64,000 bases of DNA, from positions 124,001 through 188,000 of the forward strand of contig JASBVF010000058.1 in assembly GCA_030147525.1 (NCBI GenBank), written 5' to 3'. The notes beneath the pieces are model-generated. The model had not been told where the DNA came from. It worked only from the letters and a program-made list of their open reading frames with translations, and did no database searches. Made by a program: the position numbers and the translations under genes. Below, in pieces: positions 52,366-60,368 of this stretch. Within the stretch, counting starts at the first letter, position 1, and each line of letters begins with the position of its first letter. The stretch is from Bacteroidota bacterium (lineage in GTDB: Bacteria; Bacteroidota; Bacteroidia; Chitinophagales; Saprospiraceae).

Positions 52366-53856
52366 ATGAAAAAAAGATATTACCTCTCCATGTTAAGCAT
52401 GTTCCCGCTGGTCATTCTGTTTGACGCAGTCTACCTTCCGGCGCATAAAACAATGGAACTGTTTCTGGTGCTGGCGTTGGTGCATTTTGTGCTGTACGGT
52501 TTAGTCAACCTCTTTGGGATTTACTTCCTCTTCCGGCCTGTTGGAGAAGCATTTGATCGCGGGCAAAGCACGCCCGAAGCAAAAAAGCGAATTCAAAACC
52601 TGACCTTGTATTCTACCGGCTGGATATTTTTGCTGGGGGTAGCTTATTTCGGCTGTATGCTGCTGCTATTTTTCCTCTTACCCATGAACACCGGCGATAT
52701 TTCACTGGAAAAAATGCCCCCGGTACTATGGCTGACAATCATCCCCTCCACTCTGTACATCTACGCCATCCTGCCGGCATTTATCACCTGGTTTTTGGTC
52801 AATAACTTCACGCTGGACCTCAAGGCTTCTGCGTATTCACAATTAAATCTCACCTATCCGGCAGGCAAAAAACGGATCGGGGTGATGCTGCTGGTAACTT
52901 TCATCATCCTCGGTTTTTTCCCGTCCTTACTGGTCACCCTCGAATTGATCGCTTCCAGCACCGGCGATGAATACGCCAAATTTTCGGGCATGACCCCACT
53001 CGAAGCGATTCTCCCGGACCGGATTATCGTTTTCATCGGGATGATTTTCGCCGTTATTTACATCACCCGGTCTTTCACAAAACCCATCTATTCCATGCTC
53101 GGAGAAATCAACAAGGTGCGGGAAGGCGACTACTCAACCCAGGCTGCCATCATCACGCAGGACGAAGTTGGGGAGCTGACGAAAGCATTTAACGAAATGG
53201 TGAAAGGGCTCAGGGAGCGGGAGTTGATCCGGGATACTTTCGGTAAATACGTCACCAGGGATGTTGCCAATGTCATTCTCAACCAAAAAATAAACATGGC
53301 CGGCGAAACCCGCCAGGCAACCATCCTGGTCACAGATATTGCAAATTATACGAGCATTTCGGAGTCATTGAGCCCTGAGGAAGTCGTGTTGATGCTGAAT
53401 GAGTACCTGTCAGTGCTCGTAAAAATTATTCAGCAGCACAACGGCGTCGTGAATAAATTCATGGGGGATTCCGTCTTTGCCATGTTCAATGTGCCGCTTG
53501 ATGATCCCAACCATGCTGTGAACGCCATCCACGCTGCACTTGAAATTGAAGCTTTCACCCAGACATTTCGATTCAGAGAAGACCGGCAGTTGACCACCCG
53601 GATCGGGATTAACACCGGCCAGGTCGTTGCCGGCAACATCGGTTCAGCCGAACGCATGGAGTACACCGTCATCGGCGACGAGGTGAATGTTGCTGCCCGG
53701 CTGGAACAATTGAACAAACAACACGGCACGCCGATCCTCGTGGGAGAGAATACCTTCGAAATCGCCAAAGCGCATTTCAACTTCACTGAACTCGGCGATT
53801 TTCACCTGAAAGGAAAGGAAAAAGCGATCAAAGTTTTTAAAGTCAGCCGGCTGTGA
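52366..53856 (+). CDS. Membrane adenylate/guanylate cyclase with HAMP
   Basis: A 496-residue class III cyclase making cAMP or cGMP from NTP. I start at the ATG at 52366 (MKKRYYLSMLSMFPLVILFDAVYL), which opens the first helix; a start at 52321 adds 15 non-conserved residues. About six helices (two roughly 20-residue pairs at the N-terminus, then GVMLLVTFIILGFFPSLLVTLELIA and a last helix IVFIGMIFAVIYITRSFTKPI) lead to a HAMP linker (INKVREGDYSTQAA) and the catalytic domain: ILVTDIANYTSISE, VVNKFMGDSVFAMF, IGINTGQVVAGNIGSAERMEYTVIGDEVNVAARLEQLN. The metal Asp residues and transition-state residues are in place, consistent with an active enzyme. Confidence 0.9.
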   Translation: MKKRYYLSMLSMFPLVILFDAVYLPAHKTMELFLVLALVHFVLYGLVNLFGIYFLFRPVGEAFDRGQSTPEAKKRIQNLTLYSTGWIFLLGVAYFGCMLLLFFLLPMNTGDISLEKMPPVLWLTIIPSTLYIYAILPAFITWFLVNNFTLDLKASAYSQLNLTYPAGKKRIGVMLLVTFIILGFFPSLLVTLELIASSTGDEYAKFSGMTPLEAILPDRIIVFIGMIFAVIYITRSFTKPIYSMLGEINKVREGDYSTQAAIITQDEVGELTKAFNEMVKGLRERELIRDTFGKYVTRDVANVILNQKINMAGETRQATILVTDIANYTSISESLSPEEVVLMLNEYLSVLVKIIQQHNGVVNKFMGDSVFAMFNVPLDDPNHAVNAIHAALEIEAFTQTFRFREDRQLTTRIGINTGQVVAGNIGSAERMEYTVIGDEVNVAARLEQLNKQHGTPILVGENTFEIAKAHFNFTELGDFHLKGKEKAIKVFKVSRL

Positions 53857-53892
53857 GGACATTGCCGGTTTTTGTTTTTCAGAAGATGCAAC

Positions 53893-54630
53893 CTAATCAG
53901 GCAACAAATCCCAGCCACTCCCCTGCCCCGTCCATGGATTTACGGTAAAACACCGCACCAGCCCCGCATTCGTCGCATACACCCAGGTGAAGCCGGGGCC
54001 ATCCACTGCCATGTCTGAGTTATCTACCACAAAATTCAGGTAAGGATAGGCAGTGCCGTTGAGTTCACAATTTTCACAAAAACCCTCCTGGTAAAAACCG
54101 CCGTTGGCGGGCGCTGTCTTCCACCCCTGCAATTGCATTTCCTGGCTGGTAATTTCACTCAGCGGCAGCGGTATTTCACGGGTAAAAAATAAACGGCTGT
54201 AAACGATCTCCCCCGTATTGTCCGGGGATCTTCGGGGCCGCAAAAAGTTGTTTTCAACACTGAGATAATAGTAAAGTACGGAGTCCTGCTCCGTCACATC
54301 ATCATGGGGCGACGACCCCGGTGTGATGCACTCTCTCACCAAAAAACGGATGCCTTCTTTATTGATAATTTCCATCACCAAAGTATCCGGGTGGTACTGG
54401 TAGTTCTGCCCGGTGGTGTCGAAATAGTTTTCGCCGGTAAAAAATACGAAGCGGCTTTTTTGCCCGACCGCCAGCGCCTTGAAAAATACCGGCTGAATGC
54501 CCGGCGCTGCCGTGCAGGAGAGTGTGTCGAGCAGTGGAGGATCGTTTTGAATCGGAGGATCTTCGCTCAGGTCGCAAGCATTCAACAACAGAAAACTGCC
54601 AAAAACCAGCAGCGGAAGTAAGGTTTTCAT
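53893..54630 (-). CDS. Lipoprotein, function unknown
   Basis: A 245-residue protein. The start at 54628-54630 gives MKTLLPLLVFGSFLLLNAC with lipobox Cys19. The mature protein has Cys pairs (SCTAAP; GFCENCELNGTAY; CFTVNP), and the final two thirds is beta-rich. The PPIQNDPPLLDTLS linker after the lipid anchor is Pro/Asp rich. No family recognised. On the minus strand after a TACTTTTA-like -7 box. Likely outer membrane. Confidence 0.68.
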   Translation of the reverse strand: MKTLLPLLVFGSFLLLNACDLSEDPPIQNDPPLLDTLSCTAAPGIQPVFFKALAVGQKSRFVFFTGENYFDTTGQNYQYHPDTLVMEIINKEGIRFLVRECITPGSSPHDDVTEQDSVLYYYLSVENNFLRPRRSPDNTGEIVYSRLFFTREIPLPLSEITSQEMQLQGWKTAPANGGFYQEGFCENCELNGTAYPYLNFVVDNSDMAVDGPGFTWVYATNAGLVRCFTVNPWTGQGSGWDLLPD

Positions 54631-54989
54631 GATGGATTGTTTTGAGTAAAAGTAAGAGAATATGGACACTTGCGCTGTAAGAGATCAATTCCAAAAGTGC
54701 TGGAGGTCAGCATCCAACAGGTTATCGTTCAGTTGACAGGCTTTAAAAACCCGAGCGCACCAGAGATGCGGACGAATAAAGAAGCGGGAATATTCAGGAG
54801 CAGCTCCTGACACGTTGTGTTTAAACGGAGATGCCGGCCAGCAGGTCGTCGAGCATTTCAGCCAGTTCCTGGCCATTTGCAGTATCGAGTTTAACTCCGC
54901 CTGAGTAATCTATTTTGATTGACTGAAGACTAAATATTCAATAAACGACCCAACCAAGGCACAGACATACACCCGGTTGGTTCATCGTA
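54631..54989. other. Gap with a short open stretch and a small palindrome
   Basis: The minus strand at 54821-54931 reads IFSLQSIKIDYSGGVKLDTANGQELAEMLDDLLAGISV and stops. It resembles a protein C-terminus but has no start codon, so it may be a remnant of a gene that followed the biotin carboxylase gene. TCAGGAG-CAG-CTCCTGA at 54794-54810 is a 7-bp inverted repeat. No complete gene. Confidence 0.45.
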
Positions 54990-56456
54990 TCAACGCAATC
55001 GCCAGACTGAGTCTTCCACCAGCGGTTCTTTCAGCCTCTTTTTTTCCTTCAGGTAAAGCTGAAGTGCCAATGCAGCGGCCACCTGACTCTCCGCTTCCTC
55101 TCCTGCCAGGAGGGCTTCTTTAGTGAAATAATTTTTCACAAAATGAGTGTCAAATTTTCCGGAAACGAAGGCATCGTGCTCCAGAACAAACTTTCCGAAT
55201 GGCAGCGTGGTGGCGCATCCCTCGATATCGTACTGTGAAATAGCTTCGAGCAGGCGCCTGATCGCCTCCGGACGAGTTTTGCCGTAAGCGCAAAGTTTTG
55301 AGAGCATGGGGTCGTAGTAAATCGGAATATCCATGCCTTCCTTGTAGCCGTCATCTACCCGGATACCTTCCCCGCTGGGAGGGCGGTAGGTGGTCAGTTT
55401 CCCGATGCTGGGCAAAAAGTCATTGTGCGGGTCTTCGGCATACACCCGCAGCTCTATGGCGTGACCGTTAATTTGAAGATCGTCCTGGCTGAAAGATAAT
55501 TTTTCGCCCCTTGCCACCCGGATCTGTTGCTCCACGAGATCGATGCCAGTGATAAGTTCCGTCACGGGATGTTCAACCTGCAGGCGGGTATTCATTTCAA
55601 GAAAATAATAATTCAGGTGCTCATCCACCAGAAATTCTACCGTACCGGCGCCGGTGTAGCTGCAGGCCTGTGCTACTTTCACTGCATCAGCGCCCATTGC
55701 TGCCCGTACTTCCGGAGTCAGGATGGCGCTCGGAGCTTCTTCCACCACTTTTTGGTGGCGCCTCTGCACACTGCATTCCCGCTCGAAGAGATGGACTGTG
55801 TTACCGTGCGTATCTGCCAGCACCTGGATTTCGATGTGGCGTGGCGAGCCGATGTACTTTTCAATAAAAACAGAACCGTCGCCAAAAGCGGAAACAGCCT
55901 CGCTGATGGCACGCTCCATCTGGCTGGCCAGTTCTTTTTCGTTTTCAACAATGCGCATGCCCTTGCCGCCACCGCCGGCAGATGCTTTGATGAGGATGGG
56001 ATAACCGATTTCTGCGGAAATAGCCTTAGCTTTCTCCACGTCTGAAATGGCATCTTCCGTTCCCGGCACCATGGGGATGTCGAATTTCCTTACGGCATCC
56101 TTGGCGGCGAGTTTACTCCCCATGACCTCAATGGAGTAAGGCGAGGGGCCGATGAAAGTAATGCCCGCAGCCGTTACGGCCTGGGCAAATCCGGCGTTTT
56201 CACTCAAAAAACCATAGCCGGGATGAATGCCATCTACACCGAGGTTTTTAGCCACCTCAATGATCTTTTCACCGAGCAGGTAAGAGCGATTGGAAGGGGC
56301 CGGCCCCACACAAACAGCCTCGTCAGCAAAGCTGACATGCGGCGAGTGACGGTCAATTTCCGAGTAAACAGCAACGGTTTGAATGCCCATTCTGCGAGCA
56401 GTGCGCATGACACGCAGGGCTATTTCACCACGATTGGCGACAAGTATTTTTTTCAT
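54990..56456 (-). CDS. accC: Biotin carboxylase subunit of an acyl-CoA carboxylase
   Basis: A 488-residue ATP-grasp biotin carboxylase, which carboxylates biotin on the carrier protein with ATP and bicarbonate. MKKILVANRGEIALRVMRTARRMG is the N-terminal fold. ILIKASAGGGGKGMRIV is the ATP loop, then IEKYIGSPRHIEIQVLADTHGN and FLEMNTRLQVEHPVTELITG (metal and bicarbonate residues). Forty or so residues longer than E. coli AccC at the C-terminus, as in propionyl/acetyl-CoA carboxylase alpha-type subunits. No biotin carrier or carboxyltransferase gene is adjacent within the window. An excellent promoter is just upstream. Confidence 0.93.
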   Translation of the reverse strand: MKKILVANRGEIALRVMRTARRMGIQTVAVYSEIDRHSPHVSFADEAVCVGPAPSNRSYLLGEKIIEVAKNLGVDGIHPGYGFLSENAGFAQAVTAAGITFIGPSPYSIEVMGSKLAAKDAVRKFDIPMVPGTEDAISDVEKAKAISAEIGYPILIKASAGGGGKGMRIVENEKELASQMERAISEAVSAFGDGSVFIEKYIGSPRHIEIQVLADTHGNTVHLFERECSVQRRHQKVVEEAPSAILTPEVRAAMGADAVKVAQACSYTGAGTVEFLVDEHLNYYFLEMNTRLQVEHPVTELITGIDLVEQQIRVARGEKLSFSQDDLQINGHAIELRVYAEDPHNDFLPSIGKLTTYRPPSGEGIRVDDGYKEGMDIPIYYDPMLSKLCAYGKTRPEAIRRLLEAISQYDIEGCATTLPFGKFVLEHDAFVSGKFDTHFVKNYFTKEALLAGEEAESQVAAALALQLYLKEKKRLKEPLVEDSVWRLR

Positions 56457-56989
56457 GTGTTGATTTGGCTTATTTCATTAGAAGGGGCCAAAACTACTGT
56501 GAAATTCAGGGAATCTCAAAATCGAGGAGAGAAATGCTGCGGATAAAAAGTTTAGCGGGTCCATTAAGGCTCCGACTGTGAAGGAAACGTTAAAGGCACA
56601 TTTTTTAAAAAATTTTTTTCGGTGATTTTCCATACCCGTCCCCTCCGGCAGTTTCAGCTTTTCCTTTGGTAAAATGGCAGATTGCCAAAATTACTCCCTT
56701 TGAAACCATCGTTTTTGGTAACAGGATTTTGGATGAAAAAATCTATAAATCATTGATTATAAGTTAGTTGCAGGAATTTAAATTGCTATTGACCCAACAA
56801 ACAAAGGTCGAAAGCGTTTTTCACATCAGCCACACCATTTAGAGCCATAAAAACAGGGATGCTCCCTGAACATTTTTTTTAATTTAAGATTTTTTAATGG
56901 TCATAAGATTGTATTTATCAACAAGTTATGGCAAATTGGAGCAGTTTTTGAGCTCAGTCCGCAAAAATAAACATCCAAAACCGAGTCCC
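56457..56989. other. 533-base gap between divergent accC and mltA-like genes
   Basis: It contains the accC promoter (listed) and an AT palindrome-like tract (TTTTTTAAAAAATTTTTT near 56600). No ORF or repeat family recognised. Confidence 0.5.
56489..56520 (-). promoter_or_regulatory. accC: Promoter of accC
   Basis: On the minus strand TTTG (56517-56520) is followed after 20 bases by TAGTTTTG (56489-56496), an exact TTTG/TAnnTTTG pair. The start codon is 33 bases downstream. Confidence 0.78.
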
Positions 56990-58177
56990 ATGAAAAAGTT
57001 TAAATCAGCATTAATGCTGGCTTTACTGTGTGTTTCAGGCATATTCTTTCACAATTTCACATTGCCTGAACCTGATGACTCACTCGCTTGCTTGAACTTA
57101 CCTACCGAAGATTTTTCACCTGTTAAAAGAAATGGAAAACTTGAGTTTGCAGAAAAACAATATAGTGTTTTTACGCAAATGCCGCTCGACCAGGCAGGTT
57201 TCCCGGTCATCACTGACGAGTTGGTCATTGCACTGAAGCAACAACTGCGTGTACTCGATAACGGCGGTTTTAAAGATGGCCGTTTGGCAGGAGACCCCGG
57301 CTTCACTTATGAAGGCATGAAAGAGGTCATTGAACTTTTGATCAGCCGTGCAGGCTCTCAACCCAATGATCTTCACCATTATTTGGACGCCTGGCAGTCT
57401 TGGGGCGATGATAAAAAGAAGAATGTCTATTTCACCGGCTATTACACACCAACGATGAAAGTGAAAAAGACTAAGGATAAGAAATACCGTTTTCCTCTTT
57501 ACGCTTTTCCCACTGATTGGGAGGGAGCACTGCCAAGCCGGGAAGAAATCGACAGCAAAAAAGTATTGGAAGGCAGGGGCCTTGAACTGGCTTATGCCTC
57601 TGATCCGTTTGACATTTACGTCATGCAGTTGCAGGGCTCCGGCATGGTAGAGTTTGTCGACACCAAAGAGCGCATGCTTTTCCGCTACGCCGGTGAAAAT
57701 GGGCACCGCTACCGCAACATTCAGCACTTTTTCAAACAGCGTGACGACCTTTCAATCAGCAATGTATCCATGACCGGTATGCGCCGTTTCATTGCGAAGC
57801 ATCCTGAACTCCGGGATACGGTGCTGAATTTCAATCCGTCCTACACCTTTTTTACCCCGGCGACCGGTTTAGCAAAAGGAGCCGGCGAAGTGCCACTGAT
57901 GGAAGGAATTTCAATTGCTTCCGACCCCCGTTATTTTCCATTGGGAAGTGTTGTACTCGCTGCAATGCCGGTTGTAAAAGATGGAAAAGTAACGCACCAC
58001 GAGTACAAGATTCTGCTGCCTCAGGACGTAGGTGGAGCAATCAAAGGTGCAGGGCACGTCGATGTTTATTGTGGAAACGGCGATATGGGCCGTAAAAAGG
58101 CTGCATCACTTCATCATTATGGCCGAATGTGGGTGCTTCTTCCAAAGAAAAATGAGCAAATGGCGATGTTGGAATAA
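56990..58177 (+). CDS. MltA-type lytic murein transglycosylase with 3D domain
   Basis: A 395-residue exported enzyme that cleaves peptidoglycan glycan strands with formation of anhydro-sugars. Start at the ATG at 56990 (MKKFKSALMLALLCVSGIFF, signal peptide); the upstream part of the frame is not leader-like. MltA part: VYFTGYYTPTMKVKKTKDKKYRFPLYA and DIYVMQLQGSGMVEF. The C-terminal 3D (Asp-Asp-Asp) domain: ISIASDPRYFPLGSVV, LPQDVGGAIKGAGHVDVYCGNGDMG. Acidic residues of both halves are present. Monocistronic with the CSD gene downstream. Confidence 0.88.
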   Translation: MKKFKSALMLALLCVSGIFFHNFTLPEPDDSLACLNLPTEDFSPVKRNGKLEFAEKQYSVFTQMPLDQAGFPVITDELVIALKQQLRVLDNGGFKDGRLAGDPGFTYEGMKEVIELLISRAGSQPNDLHHYLDAWQSWGDDKKKNVYFTGYYTPTMKVKKTKDKKYRFPLYAFPTDWEGALPSREEIDSKKVLEGRGLELAYASDPFDIYVMQLQGSGMVEFVDTKERMLFRYAGENGHRYRNIQHFFKQRDDLSISNVSMTGMRRFIAKHPELRDTVLNFNPSYTFFTPATGLAKGAGEVPLMEGISIASDPRYFPLGSVVLAAMPVVKDGKVTHHEYKILLPQDVGGAIKGAGHVDVYCGNGDMGRKKAASLHHYGRMWVLLPKKNEQMAMLE

Positions 58178-58279
58178 TCAATTGAAATGAAATTTATTTA
58201 TCTTACAGTTTTTTCAGATTAAACTTCACACCGGGTTCTTTCAGAAAAATGTGTGTGGTAAATAAATTCAAAATAAAAT

Positions 58280-58726
58280 ATGGCAAGATCACAAGAAACG
58301 TATTCTAAAAAAGAAAGAGAAAAGAAAAAGCAAAAGAAAAAGAAAGAAAAAGCAGAAAAAAGAGAACAGCGTAAAGAAGAGGATGCAAGAAGTTTTGAAG
58401 ACATGATCATGTATGTGGATGAGAACGGTCATCTGACCTCTACTCCACCGGATCCGAGCAAGCGAAAAAAAATCAGGAAGGAAGATATCGAAATCGGTAT
58501 CCCTAAAAAAGAGGTGCAGGAACAAGAGGCGGTCAGAAGCGGTGTCGTGAAATTTTTCAATGATGAAAAAGGTTACGGTTTCATCGTCGACCAATCTTCG
58601 AAGGACAGCATTTTCGTTCACGCTAACGGTCTTGTTGATCAAATCAGAGACAACGACAGAGTAACTTTTGAGGTTGAAATGGGAGTTAAAGGCCCCATTG
58701 CGGTCAATGTCAAAGTTACAGGTTAA
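58280..58726 (+). CDS. Cold shock domain protein with a charged N-terminal extension
   Basis: A 148-residue protein. Residues 1-38 are an almost pure Lys/Glu/Arg extension (SKKEREKKKQKKKKEKAEKREQRKEE). Residues 88-148 are a cold-shock domain: RSGVVKFFNDEKGYGFIVDQ (RNP1), DSIFVHANGLVDQI (RNP2) and VTFEVEMGVKGPIAVNVK. It binds single-stranded nucleic acid; the basic tail may add RNA contacts. The acidic linker includes EDIEIGIPKKEVQEQE. The terminator at 58793 follows. Typical for Bacteroidota, which carry one long CSD protein. Confidence 0.9.
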   Translation: MARSQETYSKKEREKKKQKKKKEKAEKREQRKEEDARSFEDMIMYVDENGHLTSTPPDPSKRKKIRKEDIEIGIPKKEVQEQEAVRSGVVKFFNDEKGYGFIVDQSSKDSIFVHANGLVDQIRDNDRVTFEVEMGVKGPIAVNVKVTG

Positions 58727-58792
58727 GATTTAGGCGCTTTTTTAAGGAAAAATTCAGACAACATCCCTAATGCTGGAAATTAGCGCAAACAC

Positions 58793-58823
58793 AAAAAAGC
58801 AGTTGGTAGCCAACTGCTTTTTT
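58793..58823. terminator. Bidirectional Rho-independent terminator
   Basis: GCAGTTGG pairs with CCAACTGC around TAG. A A-run before and a T-run after allow function on both strands, serving the cold-shock gene and the convergent outer membrane protein gene. Confidence 0.92.
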
Positions 58824-58872
58824 CATTTGTTTCAGTCCCTTGAAAAAATGCTGCGTCAATTGTGCAGCTTCG

Positions 58873-59550
58873 CTACAAATCCAGCCCGATTCTCAACCCG
58901 AGCATAAACTGCCGCCAATGCGTTTGGTCAAAAGTGCCGGTCATGTTGCCGTCCGATACAACTTCCGTAAAATTTTTCCATCCAAGTTTAGGATAGTACC
59001 GGATGCCGGCCAAAGGTGACAAGGTCATTAGGCTGGAAAGCCGGAATTCAAGCAGTAAGCAGGCGCTCGCATGGAAAGCCAGACTTCGGTCCCTGTGTTC
59101 TGTAATCTGGCCTTCGAAAGACCCACTACCTCCGGCAGGAGCATCATATTTTTTCCAGACGACATCAAAGCCGGGAGCAAGCTGAAGGAAAGGCCGGAAC
59201 GGGGCAGGTTTGCCGTCTCCATTCGTTGCCGGCAGTAGAGCGAAGTTCATATTTCCTTGGACACCAAGGGCGTAAACCTCAAAATAATGCGGGTAAGAAC
59301 CCCAGGAACTGCGAACGTAGTGCAGGGCGGGCTGAAACCGCAGAGCTTCGTTATTCAAGATAAAAGTATAGTCAACATTGGCCGTAGTGCCATAGCGCAG
59401 AAATTCCACATGCTGCTGTGCCACATAATTCTCCACTACTACCTGCCAGTCCGGCGTCGAACTGAAGGTGGAAGCCACCGTAAAACCGAGTTGAGCACGG
59501 ACCTGAATACAGATGAATATGAGAAGGCATGGGATCAGACATTTTTTCAT
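58873..59550 (-). CDS. Outer membrane beta-barrel protein
   Basis: A 225-residue exported protein (signal MKKCLIPCLLIFICIQVRAQ). Alternating strands such as LRFQPALHYVRSSWGSYPHYFEVYALGVQGNMNFALL and LAFHASACLLLEFRLSSLMTLSPLAGIRYYPKLGW end in the typical C-terminal strand HWRQFMLGLRIGLDL. This is a small barrel of the Bacteroidota OmpA/porin-like type (probably 8 strands). No specific partner is shown. Confidence 0.75.
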   Translation of the reverse strand: MKKCLIPCLLIFICIQVRAQLGFTVASTFSSTPDWQVVVENYVAQQHVEFLRYGTTANVDYTFILNNEALRFQPALHYVRSSWGSYPHYFEVYALGVQGNMNFALLPATNGDGKPAPFRPFLQLAPGFDVVWKKYDAPAGGSGSFEGQITEHRDRSLAFHASACLLLEFRLSSLMTLSPLAGIRYYPKLGWKNFTEVVSDGNMTGTFDQTHWRQFMLGLRIGLDL

Positions 59551-59656
59551 GAAAACGGATTTGACTATTTTGCAGCATTAACGTTTTTCAACAAAAGGTA
59601 GTGCCAGCGGTGTTTTTGTTAACGAAACACAGGCTTGTTACCGCCGTTTAATCAAC

Positions 59657-60280
59657 ATGACCACTGATCAACTTCATAAAGACCCGTCTTTCCAGCTTTT
59701 ACTCATGCTCCAGCACGATGACCTGCTGCCATTTCTGCAAGATCAGCTGACCGGCAAGTCAAAAACGATTCGTTACTACCTCATTTTCAATGTGTTAATA
59801 CTGGCAAGCATGATCCTCATCGGTTATCAGGACATTCAGGCCGGAGTGATCGGGTGGAGCGGTATTTTGAAAAGCTTTGGATTCGGCACCCTGCTAGTTT
59901 TTACCATCCTGATCGTGGCACATGAAGCAATTCATGGCATTGCCTACAAAATTGCTGGAGCTCCGAAGGTGTCATTTGGTGTGAGTTGGCGAAAGTTCTA
60001 CTTTTACGCCGTCGCAGATAAATTTATTGTAAGCGATAAATCATTTCTAATCATTGCCTTAGCACCTTTCCTGGTAATTTCTGCCGGAGCTATTAGCGGC
60101 TTGTTTTTTGCAGATGTATCGGAAAAATGGATATTGCTGAGTATTCTTTTCATCCATACGGGAGCCTGCGCAGGCGATTTTGCCATGCTGGCTTTTTATG
60201 AAAAACACCGCCATCTGGGCAAAATTTTAACCTTCGATGATGTGGATAAAAAGATTTCTTATTTTTATGTAAAAGATTAA
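59657..60280 (+). CDS. DUF3267 family membrane protein (HExxH)
   Basis: A 207-residue integral membrane protein. A zinc-metalloprotease-like motif HEAIHG lies in the second helix region (TILIVAHEAIHGIAYKIAGAP). The later helices (FLIIALAPFLVISAGAISGLFF and WILLSILFIHTGACAGDFAMLAF) complete the DUF3267 pattern, with the Asp of GACAGD as a plausible third ligand. It could be an intramembrane protease or a non-catalytic relative; function unproven. Close to the GH3 gene (88 bases). Confidence 0.75.
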   Translation: MTTDQLHKDPSFQLLLMLQHDDLLPFLQDQLTGKSKTIRYYLIFNVLILASMILIGYQDIQAGVIGWSGILKSFGFGTLLVFTILIVAHEAIHGIAYKIAGAPKVSFGVSWRKFYFYAVADKFIVSDKSFLIIALAPFLVISAGAISGLFFADVSEKWILLSILFIHTGACAGDFAMLAFYEKHRHLGKILTFDDVDKKISYFYVKD

Positions 60281-60368
60281 AATGATGTTGACGTTCAATG
60301 ACATGAATCATCAACATTAATTTTTCAAAACCCATAAGCCGGGAAACCAATCTCCCCCTTTTTTGTAA